Origin: Oreohelix idahoensis | Taxonomy: Eukaryota > Mollusca > Gastropoda > Stylommatophora > Oreohelicidae | Reading direction: 5' to 3' | Length of the DNA stretch: 64,000 nt | Assembly: GCA_024509875.1 (NCBI GenBank) | Contig: JAMPIV010009918.1 | Location: forward strand, 49,759 to 113,758 | Shown: piece by piece, positions 1 through 12,973 of the stretch | How positions within the stretch are numbered: position 1 is the stretch's first letter | Layout of the letters: each line of letters opens with the position of its first letter | The notes under the pieces: generated by a model | What the model saw: only the letters and a program-made list of their open reading frames with translations | What the model was told of the DNA's origin: nothing | The model's database searches: none | Position numbers and translations under genes: made by a program

Positions 1-1189
1 GTTAAGTTTTATAATGAAAAATTTTCTGTTAAACTTTATTGGTCCTGAGCCTAAATGTTCTTTTGGCCAGGACTTTAGTCATTGATAATCAGTTTGATGG
101 AATCTTATATATTTACAAATATGTATATGCAATTATTTACAAGCAATAGACCATGTGTCCATAATGCATGAAATCATCTTCAACTGGTATTTTTTTCTCT
201 ATCTAATTACTTGTTCCTTGAAGCTGGTAAGGGATATACATCATCCCAATTGTTCTCTTTATCACTCTTATGGACTCTGTTGTACTGTTTTTAGTTTTGG
301 AGGAAAAGTTTATTCACTTGAGGAGATTGTCCTAGAAAATATGCAGTAATGATAAGTTGCTCCAGGCCAGATATATCACTTATCTGTGCCTGGGATTCAT
401 AGTGATTGCAGTCTATTTGGCCACACGCTTCAGGCCCTCTGGTCTACAATCTCTCTCTTAACAGCTGTTGTCAGAGATGACTTGATCTAGTGCTGAATAT
501 TTCTGACAGCATCAGCCAAGTACCAGCAGGAAACCCCTGTCAAAGCAAGTATGATCCTGTCTTAATATCAAACTAATTCCTCCAATTTTACCTGTAAACA
601 TGCATGTAATAAAAAGAACATGGTCAGCTCTTTCTGACAACCAAGCTTCTCCACTTTCATGTGATGGAACCAATAGTACCAGTTTTCTTTTTCATTTTTC
701 CCTTATGGAGACAACACCTCTGTCATTCCAGCCATACTTCACCATGCAATAAGATAGGTGTAATGTTTCAGCATGATCATCATATATATATATATTGATA
801 GTTCTCACTTTCTCAAATGGTCCATGGTATAATATATCAACAACTAGGCCATGCCCAAGCCTGCCATGGAACCATTTAGTTACAACCTTTTGTCATGGCC
901 TTTTCTTATACACAACCAATTTTTCAAATTAAAAAAGTCAATAAAATCAATCTTACCACATAGAAAGGAAATAACACAGGTTACGACGAATAAGGCACTA
1001 GAGAATGGCACATATCTAGATTTGCCCACTGTTTCAGACTGCTTTCGGTCGATATAATTTATAAACCACAGCACAAGTCTGACATCGCTCCTGCTCTTAT
1101 GAAAATCTTTTGAAACTGGCAACGAGCAGCGTACTATTTCGTTCAATTCAAATGCTTCGACCAATCGCTCAAAGCCTAACTATATTTTG
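1..1189. other. Non-coding, no gene recognised
   Basis: AT-rich sequence. A 94-codon open frame on the minus strand (880-1164) and a 64-codon one on the plus strand (155-349) show no motif I recognise. From about 1100 the sequence begins to look like the interior of the copy B type LTR, but too weakly to place a boundary. Confidence 0.4.
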
Positions 1190-1938
1190 AATGAATTTTT
1201 AAAAAAAAAATTATCCCATTTACTACGCGTTACTATCAACAACTAGATTCGTATATATAGTTTAGCCAATCACACCTCGGCTTGCTTTAAATTCTAGCCA
1301 ATCTTTTACTCCGTACTATTTCAGCTTTCGTTCCTCTACGTGTTTTCAAAAACATCATGCCATTTTATCTAACAGATATGACCAGACCATGCCAGTTTCC
1401 CTATGTTTTATACCAATATTTTAGTATCTAATGGACCATTTTGATAATTTATTATATATTCCAAGTCCACTAATCTTAAGGTACCCAATTATATGATTAT
1501 CATGAGAACAAATGGCCCATTTAAAATTCCTGTCTTTTATCGATCTCAGTTGTTTATTTTTAACTTCCACTGTCCGCATCCCTTTTAACTGTTCTGTCAG
1601 GATTTCAGACGTAAACCAGTATTGTGTCATGTTTCCTAATAAGCGTTTTTCAGGTTTTTAAACCTAACTCTCGTAGTTGTAGTGTTTTTTATCACGGTCT
1701 ATTTGAAAAAAAGTTAGTGCTTCTGGCCTTTCGTTTATGTTGACGTAGTGTAATTAATGCTAGTATTAATTTAGGTCATTAATCAGCTTGCGTATCTCAA
1801 GGTTTTCTTAGAAATGCAGTACACGTTTTATTGTAGAAAGCGTGTAGTGATGCAGTAGGCTTTACTATCAACGTGAAACGTTACAATTTGCAGACGACGT
1901 AAAAAACAAGGGGGATTTTTGTACGCCATTGTGACAGC
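1190..1938 (-). repeat. Diverged fragment of a copy-B-type LTR, antisense to the adjacent gag
   Basis: By eye this stretch follows the same order of blocks as the copy B LTR interior (about 43.3-44.15 kb). Shared blocks include TAATAAGCG, CTTGCGTATCT, TACTATCAACGTGAAA, ACAATTTGCAGACGA and GCCATT.TGACAG. Copy B is on the minus strand, so this LTR fragment also reads minus. It joins plus-strand gag sequence at about 1938, a point that is internal to the LTR (about 100 bp from its end). The junction therefore looks like a deletion or recombination product rather than a normal LTR-gag boundary. The left limit is uncertain. Confidence 0.5.
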
Positions 1939-1940
1939 CT

Positions 1941-2701
1941 CTACCTCTGATGCTACTGCTAGTCAGGGGCCTCCAACTCAGACATGGGGTTCCATTTAGA
2001 CTATTTTATAGAAAAGGATGATGACATTGAGTCATATTTAAGCAGATAGGAAGTATTAGCCACTACTTATGGGTTAGAAAGAGAAAGATGGGGGATAAAG
2101 TTGTCTCAGGGTCTTCGGGGAACAGCTTATGAAGTGTTTTCCAAAATGAGCAGGGATGACCAAGACAACTATGACATGTTGAAGCAGGCTCTTCTGTTAA
2201 GATACGAAAAGAACGAAGAGTTTTATAGAAAGAAATTTAGGAATGTCAGGTTACTGTCGGGTGAGACCTATCACCAGTTCTCCACCCGGTTAGAAACTTA
2301 TATGGAGAAATGGGCTTCTTTGGGGGAAAACCCAAGATCTCAAAGAGATGATACTCATAGAACAGATGAGAGTCCATGGCTCCAGACATGAGAAAGTTTC
2401 TCATGGAACAGGGCACGGAGAGGCTGGGTGAGATAATTAATGTCGCTGAGAGGTAGCTGGCATCAAGAAAAAACCAGTAGATCAGTATAAGGCTCCTCAA
2501 AACCATAATAAATTTGATAACAGAGGTAAGCAGAACTTTGATAGGCCTCGAAATGATTTTAAAAATAAAACGTCACATTTCAATGACAGAAAGAATTATG
2601 AAAGAAAACCTTTTCATCAAGGTAGATGGTATTGTAAACATTGTAGGAAGGAGGGACATGACACTAAGTTTTGTAAAAGTAAACCTGCTGGATTTGTTGC
2701 T
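1941..2701 (+). pseudogene. gag: gag remnant of copy A
   Basis: Gag is the structural polyprotein that packages element RNA. The conserved block (dimerising-type helices around VLATTYGLERERW, KMSRDDQDNYDMLKQALLLR and LLSGETYHQFS) matches the Gag of copies B and C. A CCHC knuckle (C-x2-C-x4-H-x4-C) is coded at about 2633-2674. The N-terminal Glu-rich region seen in copies B and C is missing. A TAG stop lies at about 2047, and a frameshift near 2330 destroys the segment after GENP. Downstream of the knuckle the reading frame runs straight into the protease frame, unlike copy B, where the frames differ. It is clearly non-functional. Confidence 0.8.
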
Positions 2702-3226
2702 ATGAAAAAGGGGAACCAGGAAGTAAAGGACAAACCTGCTGGACAGCAGGAACCTTATCACCCCCCAGTTTGTAAGGATGTTGTTAACAATGATGTCACC
2801 ATAAGGTGCCTCTATGATACAGGTTTAGATTTTGATGCTGTCGTGAGCTCGCACTTGGTGAACCCAGATCAGTATACCACAGAAACAGTGGAGATACAAG
2901 GGGCGACCAAGGACCTACCACTCATGAAACTTCCCATTGCAAGGATAACAGTGAAAACTCGCTATGTGGAAGGGATAATCAGAGCAGCAGTGATAGACGC
3001 ACCCATCTACCCTCTGATATTGGGGTGTCGTTATGTCTACTTGGGGAATCCCAAGAGACCTGTGGTCTTGGCAGCAGTCCAGACCCGATCACAATCCAGA
3101 AAGGAAGAAGATGAACCTATAAATACTCATCCAGAGGAGATGAGAAAGGCACAGGCTGAAGATAGGTCACTGAAGCCGTGTTATAAGAAACTCCCAAAGA
3201 GCCATCTCTTCTTCTTCGATCCTTAA
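2702..3226 (+). CDS. pr: Retropepsin-like protease region of copy A pol (interrupted)
   Basis: The frame encodes an aspartic protease of the retropepsin type, which would cleave the Gag-Pol polyprotein. The active-site motif is LYDTG, with D39-T40-G41 of this frame, and a downstream LILG resembles the hydrophobic-hydrophobic-Gly segment of retropepsins. The frame is open upstream into the zinc knuckle of gag, so the Met is only the first ATG and not necessarily a start. The last true element codon is near 3205. The rest, to the stop at 3224-3226, is read into an inserted LINE fragment. Without that insert the frame would continue into the integrase: insert plus target duplication is 342 bp, a multiple of three. 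Confidence 0.75.
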   Translation: MKKGNQEVKDKPAGQQEPYHPPVCKDVVNNDVTIRCLYDTGLDFDAVVSSHLVNPDQYTTETVEIQGATKDLPLMKLPIARITVKTRYVEGIIRAAVIDAPIYPLILGCRYVYLGNPKRPVVLAAVQTRSQSRKEEDEPINTHPEEMRKAQAEDRSLKPCYKKLPKSHLFFFDP

Positions 3227-3536
3227 CCACCGACCGTCAAAGCAGTCAGTGGCCATCACGCCTAGTGGCGTCTTGTAGGGCAACAACAAACTGATTCCAC
3301 TTTGCACGGTCGGTGGCCATCCTTCGTACAGTGCCCCAACTCTGGTTCATTCTTTGCATCTCAGCCTCCACAGTCCTCCGCCAAGTTGTTTTTGGTCGGC
3401 CTCTCTTTCGCTTTCCTTCAGGGGTCCAAAGCATAGCTGTTCTTGTGATGGCATCAGGGTCTCTTCTGAGGACATGACCAACCCAGCTCCAGCGTCTGCC
3501 AGCCATGATGGTATGCATGTCCTCCCGCCCGCTACG
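3206..3536 (-). mobile_element. 5'-truncated LINE4 fragment inserted in copy A pol
   Basis: On the minus strand it encodes about 97 residues of a LINE C-terminus (REDMHTIMAGRRWSWVGHVL, then GRPKTTW). This is nearly identical to the tail of the LINE4 copy at 51.25-51.95 kb. The 3' end is a GAA-rich tail at 3206-3220. Flanking 11-bp direct repeats, CAAAGAGCCAT (3195-3205) and CAAAGAGTTAT (3537-3547), differ at two bases and look like an aged target duplication. This is a normal 5'-truncated retroposition. Confidence 0.85.
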
Positions 3537-3574
3537 CAAAGAGTTATACTCCTCCTAATAAAGGAGAATTCTAT

Positions 3575-6244
3575 ATGAAGAATAAATTGTTATATAGGAA
3601 GGCCGGCACTGGTTCAGCTGGTCACGGACAGCTGGTCCTTCTCAGTTCATATAGGGAAAAGGTAATGGAGTTAGGTCATGCTATCCCCTTCAGTGGTCAC
3701 ATGGGGATTAGCGCCACAGGACAGCGTATAGCTTGTCATTATTTCTGGTCAGGGATAACGGAAGACATAAAGAGATATGTAAAATCCTGTCCCGAATGCC
3801 AGAGAGTAGCTCCAAAGCATTGGACTGCTCCAGTAACTCTTGGGGAAATGCCCATAGTGGGAACCCCTTTTGAGAGAGTTGCAGTGGATATTGTGGGACC
3901 TCTCACTCGGACCAAGAGGAGGAACAGTTACATCCTTACTCTGGTAGACACTTGTTCTATGTGGGGAGAGGCGGTAGCCCTGTCGTCAATCGATTCGAAA
4001 CATGTGGCAGAGGCATTACTTACGATATTCACAAGGTTAGGATTCCCGCATCAAATCTTGACTGATAATGGCTCTCAGTTCAAGGGGAAACTAACAGAAG
4101 AGGTTTTCAGGTTGTTTCAAGCCAAGCACTTTCATTGTAGTCCGTATCACCTCCAAGGGAACGGCCAGGTAGAGATGTTCAATGGGACTCTCATTTCTAT
4201 CCTGAGAAAGCTGGCACATGAGAAACCTGATACGTGGGACCAATACTTGCCCGCCGCGTTGTTTGCGTATCAGGAAGTACCACATAATTCAACCGGAATG
4301 GCACCCGCAACCCTGTTATTTGGGAGGCCAATAAAAGGTCCTCTCGAAGCTTTGTTAAGGACCTGGACAGATGAGAAGGCAGAGGAGACTGTTACCTCAT
4401 CTTATCAATATGTGAACGAACTGACCACTCGTCTAAAAACTAGTTGGAAACTGGCAAATGATAATTTGAGACAAGCCAGGAAAAAGCATGCTGCTTATTA
4501 TAATAAGAAAGCTAAGGATAGGGAACTTGCTGTAGGGGAGAAAGTACTTCTTCTATTGCCAGGCAGCAACAATAAAAGTCAGATCGGATGGCAAGGGCCA
4601 TACACAGTTTTGGAAAAGGTATCCAGAACAAATTATAAGATAGACAAAAAGAGGAAGGAAAAAGTCTATCATGTGAACCTTTTGAAGAAATATCCGGACA
4701 GACAAATCCAGGAAGGAACACACATATTGGCCTTGTCTATCGCAACCGAAATGAAAAATGACCCTCTCTCCTCATTCGAATATCCACTGAAAACCAGTGA
4801 AACGTTTGCACAGGTGAAGATCAGTAATCACCTGACAAAAGGACAGAAGGAGAAGGTTCAACAGGTCCTTGAGAAACATACAGATGTGTTAATGGATAAA
4901 CCGGGGCACACAAATTTGTTGGAATATGATATGAAACTACTAGACCCAGCACCTATCTGTATGAGGCCCTATTCTATTCCTTTCGCTAAGGAAAAAGCTT
5001 TGAAAGAGGAGATAGATTATTTGTTACAAGAAGGGATTATTTCTCACAATGAGTCTCCTTATAGTTCCTGTGTGGTTTTGTTGCGGAAACCATCGGGAGA
5101 ACATAGACTGTGCATAGATTACAGGAAACTGAATGCTGCCACAGAAGGTCAGGTGGATCCATTACCTGATACTACTCAACTATTTGCCAGGCTGAACAAG
5201 GCAAAATATTTTTCTAAGGTGGATCTTAGCAAAGGCTATTACCAAATTCCAGTAAAGCCTGAGGTTCGACCTTATTTAGCCTTTAGCACCTCGGAAGGTC
5301 ATTATGAGTTCAACATGTTACCGTTTGGGTTGAAAAATGCCCCGAGTGTGTTTTCTAGGATGATGCGAAAATTATTGGATCCCCTGAAAAATCCATGTAT
5401 TTCGAATTTTATGGATGATATCCTCATTGCTATGGAAACATTTGAGGAACACGTTACCTCTTTGAATATGCTGTTTGATAGACTCAGAGAGGCTAACTTA
5501 ACCGCTAGGCCAACAAAATGTTGTATTGGTTGTAAAGAGTTGGAATTCTTGGGACACACTGTACATCAGGGTAGCATGACCCCTGATCCCAAGAATCTGG
5601 AAAAATTGAAAAGAGCACCTAGGCCACAAACAAAGAAAGATGTGCGATCTTTCGTGTCGTTGTGTGGTTTCTACCAAAAGTACATTAAACATTTTAACTC
5701 TATATGTGCTCCTCTGGCGGATTTAACTCGCAAAGGTCAACCTGATACAATAAATTGGTCCGCACAGTGTGAATTGGCTTACCAGGAGTTGAAAGAAAAA
5801 CTCACAAGCAGGCCAGTATTGCAATTGCCTGACTTGAATCAAGAATTTATCGTGAGAAGTGACGCAAGCAATGTGGGCCTAGGCGCTACATTGTTGCAAA
5901 GGTCCTCCTCACAAGATGGTGAATTGAACCCAGTCGCTTATGCAAGTCGCAAGTTGAACAAGACGGAAAAAAATTATTCAACAAGTGAAAAGGAATGTCT
6001 AACTTTGATATGGGCTATAAAAAAATTCCAGATTTATTTATATGGCAGGACATTTGTGGTCCAAACGGATCATTCACCTCTCGTATTCCTGTCACAAGCC
6101 AAGCATGAAAATTCCAGATTATTGAGATGGTCATTATTATTGCAGCCATACTCATTTTTGATTGAATATATTCCCGGCCCTCAGAACGTAGGTGCAGACT
6201 TTTTGAGTAGATATCCTTATGATGAAGATCAGAAAAACGCGTAA
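3575..6244 (+). CDS. pol: Integrase - reverse transcriptase - RNase H polyprotein of copy A
   Basis: An uninterrupted frame of 889 codons. The integrase comes first. Its HHCC zinc finger uses H35, H42, C72 and C75. The catalytic triad is D105, D164 and E200, with exactly 35 residues between the last two. A GPY module lies at 341-343. Reverse transcriptase follows at about 450-700, with the motif A aspartate D550 (KVDLSKGYYQ), LPFGLKNAPSVF, and the catalytic box FMDD at 612-615. RNase H ends the protein, with D763 (RSDAS), an EKE at 805-807, D832 (TDHSPL) and D875 (GADFLSR). All key residues are present. The real N-terminus was upstream, as part of a Gag-Pol fusion, so the ATG at 3575 is nominal. 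The frame is intact although gag and the 5' LTR are broken. It could act only if supplied with another promoter. It is not a host gene. Confidence 0.9.
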   Translation: MKNKLLYRKAGTGSAGHGQLVLLSSYREKVMELGHAIPFSGHMGISATGQRIACHYFWSGITEDIKRYVKSCPECQRVAPKHWTAPVTLGEMPIVGTPFERVAVDIVGPLTRTKRRNSYILTLVDTCSMWGEAVALSSIDSKHVAEALLTIFTRLGFPHQILTDNGSQFKGKLTEEVFRLFQAKHFHCSPYHLQGNGQVEMFNGTLISILRKLAHEKPDTWDQYLPAALFAYQEVPHNSTGMAPATLLFGRPIKGPLEALLRTWTDEKAEETVTSSYQYVNELTTRLKTSWKLANDNLRQARKKHAAYYNKKAKDRELAVGEKVLLLLPGSNNKSQIGWQGPYTVLEKVSRTNYKIDKKRKEKVYHVNLLKKYPDRQIQEGTHILALSIATEMKNDPLSSFEYPLKTSETFAQVKISNHLTKGQKEKVQQVLEKHTDVLMDKPGHTNLLEYDMKLLDPAPICMRPYSIPFAKEKALKEEIDYLLQEGIISHNESPYSSCVVLLRKPSGEHRLCIDYRKLNAATEGQVDPLPDTTQLFARLNKAKYFSKVDLSKGYYQIPVKPEVRPYLAFSTSEGHYEFNMLPFGLKNAPSVFSRMMRKLLDPLKNPCISNFMDDILIAMETFEEHVTSLNMLFDRLREANLTARPTKCCIGCKELEFLGHTVHQGSMTPDPKNLEKLKRAPRPQTKKDVRSFVSLCGFYQKYIKHFNSICAPLADLTRKGQPDTINWSAQCELAYQELKEKLTSRPVLQLPDLNQEFIVRSDASNVGLGATLLQRSSSQDGELNPVAYASRKLNKTEKNYSTSEKECLTLIWAIKKFQIYLYGRTFVVQTDHSPLVFLSQAKHENSRLLRWSLLLQPYSFLIEYIPGPQNVGADFLSRYPYDEDQKNA

Positions 6245-6292
6245 GACTTCATTGAGCTAAGTTATCTCGCAGATTATAACCTGCAAATGTTT

Positions 6293-6306
6293 TAGGATGA
6301 GAGGTG
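6293..6306 (+). other. Polypurine tract of copy A
   Basis: A purine-rich stretch (AGGATGAGAGG) lies immediately upstream of the 3' LTR start TGTAG. Copies C (54807-54819, minus) and B (44252-44262, minus) have equivalents in the same place. It would prime plus-strand DNA synthesis. Confidence 0.75.
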
Positions 6307-7572
6307 TGTAGTAAAATCTGCGAGAATAATCGCTCATTTCAGTAAGATTTTAGTCATAAAATGATAATAAATAAACCCGCCCGATTGTGTCTGACGGTTG
6401 GCATCTTCGACGCCAGCAACACTGCCTTTTGTGCAGTGCTAAAGCCTATAGAACGATCCCACGGTAAAAATCTAACACGCGTTTTAGTTTCGGTTTCGAA
6501 AACGTACTACTAATATTTAACATTTTACCAGATCTGCTGCATACACAATGCAGCCTAGCCTTATAATTAACGATTTGTTAGAAATGTAACGCCAAACTGC
6601 TGTCTGAAGTAACGTAATCTGTCAACAGTAACGCAAAATTTGGTAGTCTTTTGGACTTTTTCTAAGTAGCAATAACGAGACGACTGTAATACATTAACGC
6701 AAAATGCTACCAACGCATGCCAAAACACGCGTCGTTCTGCACGCGAGACTAATAGTATATACACGCTGTGGCAAAGCTAACGGATATACACACACAGACA
6801 GTTTAAATTCTCGACGCGTAGTGTAGTTGTGACGTCACAAAAACAAGTTGGTTTATCTGAAAAATTAAAAAGTGAGACAGAAGGAGGGGGACAAGATGGT
6901 AGATTTATGTAAAAAGTTATAATTAACGACTGTCAGTGACAAAACTGAAAATCTAAACGAAAATGAATATAGTCATAAAAATTATATATTCGTGTAGCTT
7001 AGTGTATTCTGAGCACAAATATGTTTTAATATTAATGGTAGTCAAATTGTTAGCCAAGTTATTGAGAAAATACTAAATGTCTACGGACGCGCGACCAGAC
7101 AGACTGTTGTTCCTGCTTGTTTTTCATAACGTTAGTGGGGACGGCAGCTTAGAAAAGAGGCATTGAGGTAAATTCAAATTCGCTTGGGTAACAAGAGTAT
7201 AGGAGGGAAAGGGGAGCGGTAGGAAAATGTAATCCAAAACGAAACATCTTTTTGATTTGGCATAACTAAGGCAGGCTGGCCAATCGACTACCAGACACCG
7301 AGTTTGTTTGGAATTATTTTTGTTTTTCAAAAACTACATTTGAATTCTGGTAGTCGCAAGCTTTCGATTGGCCAGTGCTAATAAATATTAGCAAAAGGCT
7401 TTCACTATTCAGTGCCAGTTGAACAAAACTTTTCATTCAAATACGCTGAGATCAGCTGTGTTAATTTTAAAATTAAAATAAAGAAGTATTCACAGTCTGG
7501 ACAGTGCAGAAGAAACTGAGGCCACTTCTTTGCAAGTCAGCGTCATTTGTTTATATTTCTTGAAATTTTGTG

Positions 7573-8056
7573 GTAAGAATGCTTTATGAATTCATATGTT
7601 TAATCCCACTGCCAAAGTTAGATACTGCTATTGGGAAAAGTGAAGGACGTGCCGGGAGCAGACATTGTTGAGTCCTCACATTGAACTGTATCTAACTGAT
7701 GTATGTTGTCATGATTGTGTTTTAATATTATTGCATTAGAATATTAGTAAGCCTCCGTGTTCCATGAACACTGTTCAACATGCCTGAAGCATTTATATTT
7801 AAAAAGGAAAAGAAGAGAAAATCATACAAAAGGAAATGTGGTTACTCCACATTATTTTATTGAGGAAAACTATGTAAACGTACAGTGGCGTATCTGCCAT
7901 AGGGACCTGAGGTGTGGTCACAGCAAGGGTGAGTCATGTAAAATTAGGGGCGAGTGCACCTGTAATGCACGCGAGGCTGACCCCATAACACAGTAGGAAA
8001 ATAATAAATATAATAAGTGATCAGATATAAAAGGCCAGGGTGTCCTTTTGTTGCAG
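7573..8056 (+). other. Intron-like GT-AG interval present in LTR A but absent from both copy C LTRs
   Basis: It begins GTAAGAATGC and ends CCTTTTGTTGCAG, good 5' and 3' splice-site matches in the sense direction of the element. The flanks TTTTGTG and AGGTTTTATTTCC join into a sequence collinear with copy C (TTGTGAGGGTCTATGTTCC on its sense strand). No convincing target duplication flanks it. It could be an intron spliced out of the lineage leading to copy C, an intron gained in A, or an insertion that mimics one. Confidence 0.5.
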
Positions 8057-8201
8057 AGGTTTTATTTCCTGTTGCCAGCTGGTAACAGGAAACCTGCTGA
8101 GTGAGAATAAAGCCATCAAGTCTCCGACCATTCGTTTATGCTGTCAAAAGAAAACGGGAGGAGCTTGGGCATTTTGCAAGATTGAGATTTTCTGCAACTT
8201 C

Positions 8202-8486
8202 TTTTTTTTTTTTTTTTTTTTTTTCTTATCCAGCGGCACTTGGGCTTTCAGCCCTTCGGCCCAATGACATGTCATTGCGAGGCTGGGGAACCTGAGGACT
8301 TTCCTTCCAACCCGGTCAGGAGCTTCGCTCCTTCCCATCCACAGAGGGTTTATCACAGGAGCCGTTCAGGCTATTCAGTCAAATTTCCGGCCGTAAACAT
8401 TTCTTCAAACGCCGACGCCCGGGTTTGAACCATGAACACCTGGTCGCCAGTACAACGCCGAAGCCATTACACCAGCGCGGCTCCCA
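8202..8486 (-). mobile_element. tRNA-derived SINE with poly(A) tail
   Basis: On the minus strand it starts near GGGAGCCGCGCTGGTG. It shows an A-box-like TGGTGTAATGGC, a B-box GGTTCAAACCC, a body with short palindromes (AGGAGCGAAGCTCCT, GGGCCGAAGGGCTGAAAGCCC), and a 23-nt A tail (T run 8202-8224). A perfect 13-bp target duplication, TTTCTGCAACTTC, lies at 8189-8201 and 8487-8499. It is non-coding and would depend on a LINE for mobility. It inserted into the copy A LTR. Confidence 0.9.
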
Positions 8487-9154
8487 TTTCTGCAACTTCA
8501 TACTGTATTATCATTCTTCAAGGAATCCCAGGTGATGTGTTAAGCATCTGGGTATATCTGACACTTTCGTTTAATAAACACTGGTATTTCAAATCATACT
8601 CAGGAAGTTTATGGGGTATGATGAAACTACAGCCCCTCATACACAGTGACTCTCCCTCTTAGATGAATAAAGTGTAAGCTGTGAACATTCCAACAGGAAA
8701 GATATATATATTAACTTTATAGTTAGGGGACAAAGAGTCCAGATATTTTAGTTGATCTTTTCTGTAAACTATCTTGTCCTCATTTTCAAAGACCTGTCCA
8801 AAAGATATGGCTGGACAGGCAGATTAAATTGTACAGAAAAAATATTCATTTTAAAGAAAAACTTAACCCCTGGTCTTATTCACTTCCTCATAGAAAATTA
8901 AAGTGTTTTTGTGTTGTGTACCATCATTTCATTTCTCCCTTAGACACTAGGTACATCATACACCAGACACTAGAGCCAAAATAGTGAAAATGTGTGAGAT
9001 CTAGAGAGGTAGCGTTAGGTTCCCTGCACATAATTCATCATCATCATTTATAGAGTCAGGGGCCTACATGTGCTTGACCTCACACGGTTAATACAGACAC
9101 GGATTTCATTCTTTTAGGATACCATCATAACCTCCCCAGCAAATCAAACTTTGC

Positions 9155-11205
<2,051 letters not shown>

Positions 11206-12910
11206 TGTAGCAGAGAGATTTATGATCAATAAATTTTCTATATTCTTTTCTTTTCTACCCGTATCCTCTACTTTATTATGGCTCTTTTATCCTTTTCCTG
11301 TATTTTTCGCATTCGTTCGTTTGCGAAAAATATATTTCTTTCCCATTATGACTTTACCGTTTTTCTCATACACTGGTAACGCATTGTATTACATCAGATG
11401 TCAGTCGCTGCAGGTAGACAAATAACTATGAATATACGGTCTGGTCAGACATAGGAGCAGACATTTGTCTAGCAATTCCATCGGACACGTAGCTTTTACG
11501 GCTAAAGTTCTCGGCGAGGTGTGGCCAAACTGTCAAAAACGCGAAGTGGCCGGTTATGGCAGTCTCTTGGTTTAACGTAAGTGTTAAGAGGAGAGAGGAC
11601 CAGTCGAGAATATTTAAACAAACTGACAACTGCACTGAATCATCATTGAGTATTGACGAAATACACATGTATTTCTAATTCATAATGATTGATTTTATGA
11701 ATTATACCTTATTTCACGGGAAGGTTTTAAACGATAAGTCAAACCTCCGTTTGCAGTTGATAATGTAAGTTATATCCGAGGAATAGTATGTATAAGTATT
11801 TGATATGTTTTTTTTTCTTTATGCAGTGAAAACTGGGGTAACCAAACTTTGCCAGCGTTTTAGTACATCTGAGAGAAGAAACATTTTATATCTTTAACCA
11901 CGTGGGTTTACAAGTTAACACCTGCCTGACAGTGCGTGTGTCTCCATAAATAGCCAGAGAACCACTCTCACTAACGTTTGTTAAAGACTAAATGCTTATA
12001 CTGTGCCTTTGAGCCAGATCATATTTCTTCTCAAACTCTAATGTACATGCAGCCCTGTGGAGAGAGAAAAACATTACAAATCATTGACCTTCTGACATTT
12101 TGACGAACTGTGGGTGTGAACAATAATTATCTATTGAAAGAATTTACCAACTGGTTATCTTCCTAAATAAGGGAAACCTCGTGATTCTGACACTGTGTGC
12201 CCACTTAAAACTAATTCTTACCTGAACGGAGTGAAGTGACACTAACTTAAATCTGTAAAGAAAACTATCGCACAAAGAGGACGCTCCCCGGACCCCGTGA
12301 ATGAAACAATATCTGCAGAGCTGGGAATCCGCTTCAGCAAAAGATAGACAGATTTAAACGGTGCATCATACAGTGCGCCAGATGGCAAACACCAGCAAGC
12401 TATTAGGTAAGAATGTGAGCCAGGGTACCCTGATGAAAGAACCGAGTGAAAGTAGACTGAGTGATGTTTTATGATAACTATTTGTAATTCCATTTATGCA
12501 AATTGTTGCTACTGCAGGTATACTTTTTTTTCCTTAGGATAGATCATACTACTATCAAAGTCTGTTCATACCTTTAAAAAGGGAAAATTATTAGACTACA
12601 GCAGATGTATCCGTGACTCTTTGGGGCTATCATCTTTTCTTCTAACAGGACTGTGGGCTAAACATCGAGGGAAAGAATCATACTGTGGGTCTATCATTCC
12701 TGTAGAAATTCATTGACTTTATGACTATGTGTATATGCTTTGATGTAATTTTATATGTTGTGACGGAAGTTTAGTATGATAATTAAACTTCACATAAACT
12801 TATTCCAGAGTGTCGGTCAGTTCGTTCCCAAATATCTATATAATCATTGTTATAGTTTTCCCACGTCTGTGTGTCTAACTGTCGTCAATTGTGTGTGTGC
12901 ACGTGAGTGG

Positions 12911-12973
<63 letters not shown>

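Noticed and set aside
851..1164. Overlapping frames of 68 (+) and 94 (-) codons
   Set aside because: No motif, no conservation evidence, AT-rich context next to LTR debris.
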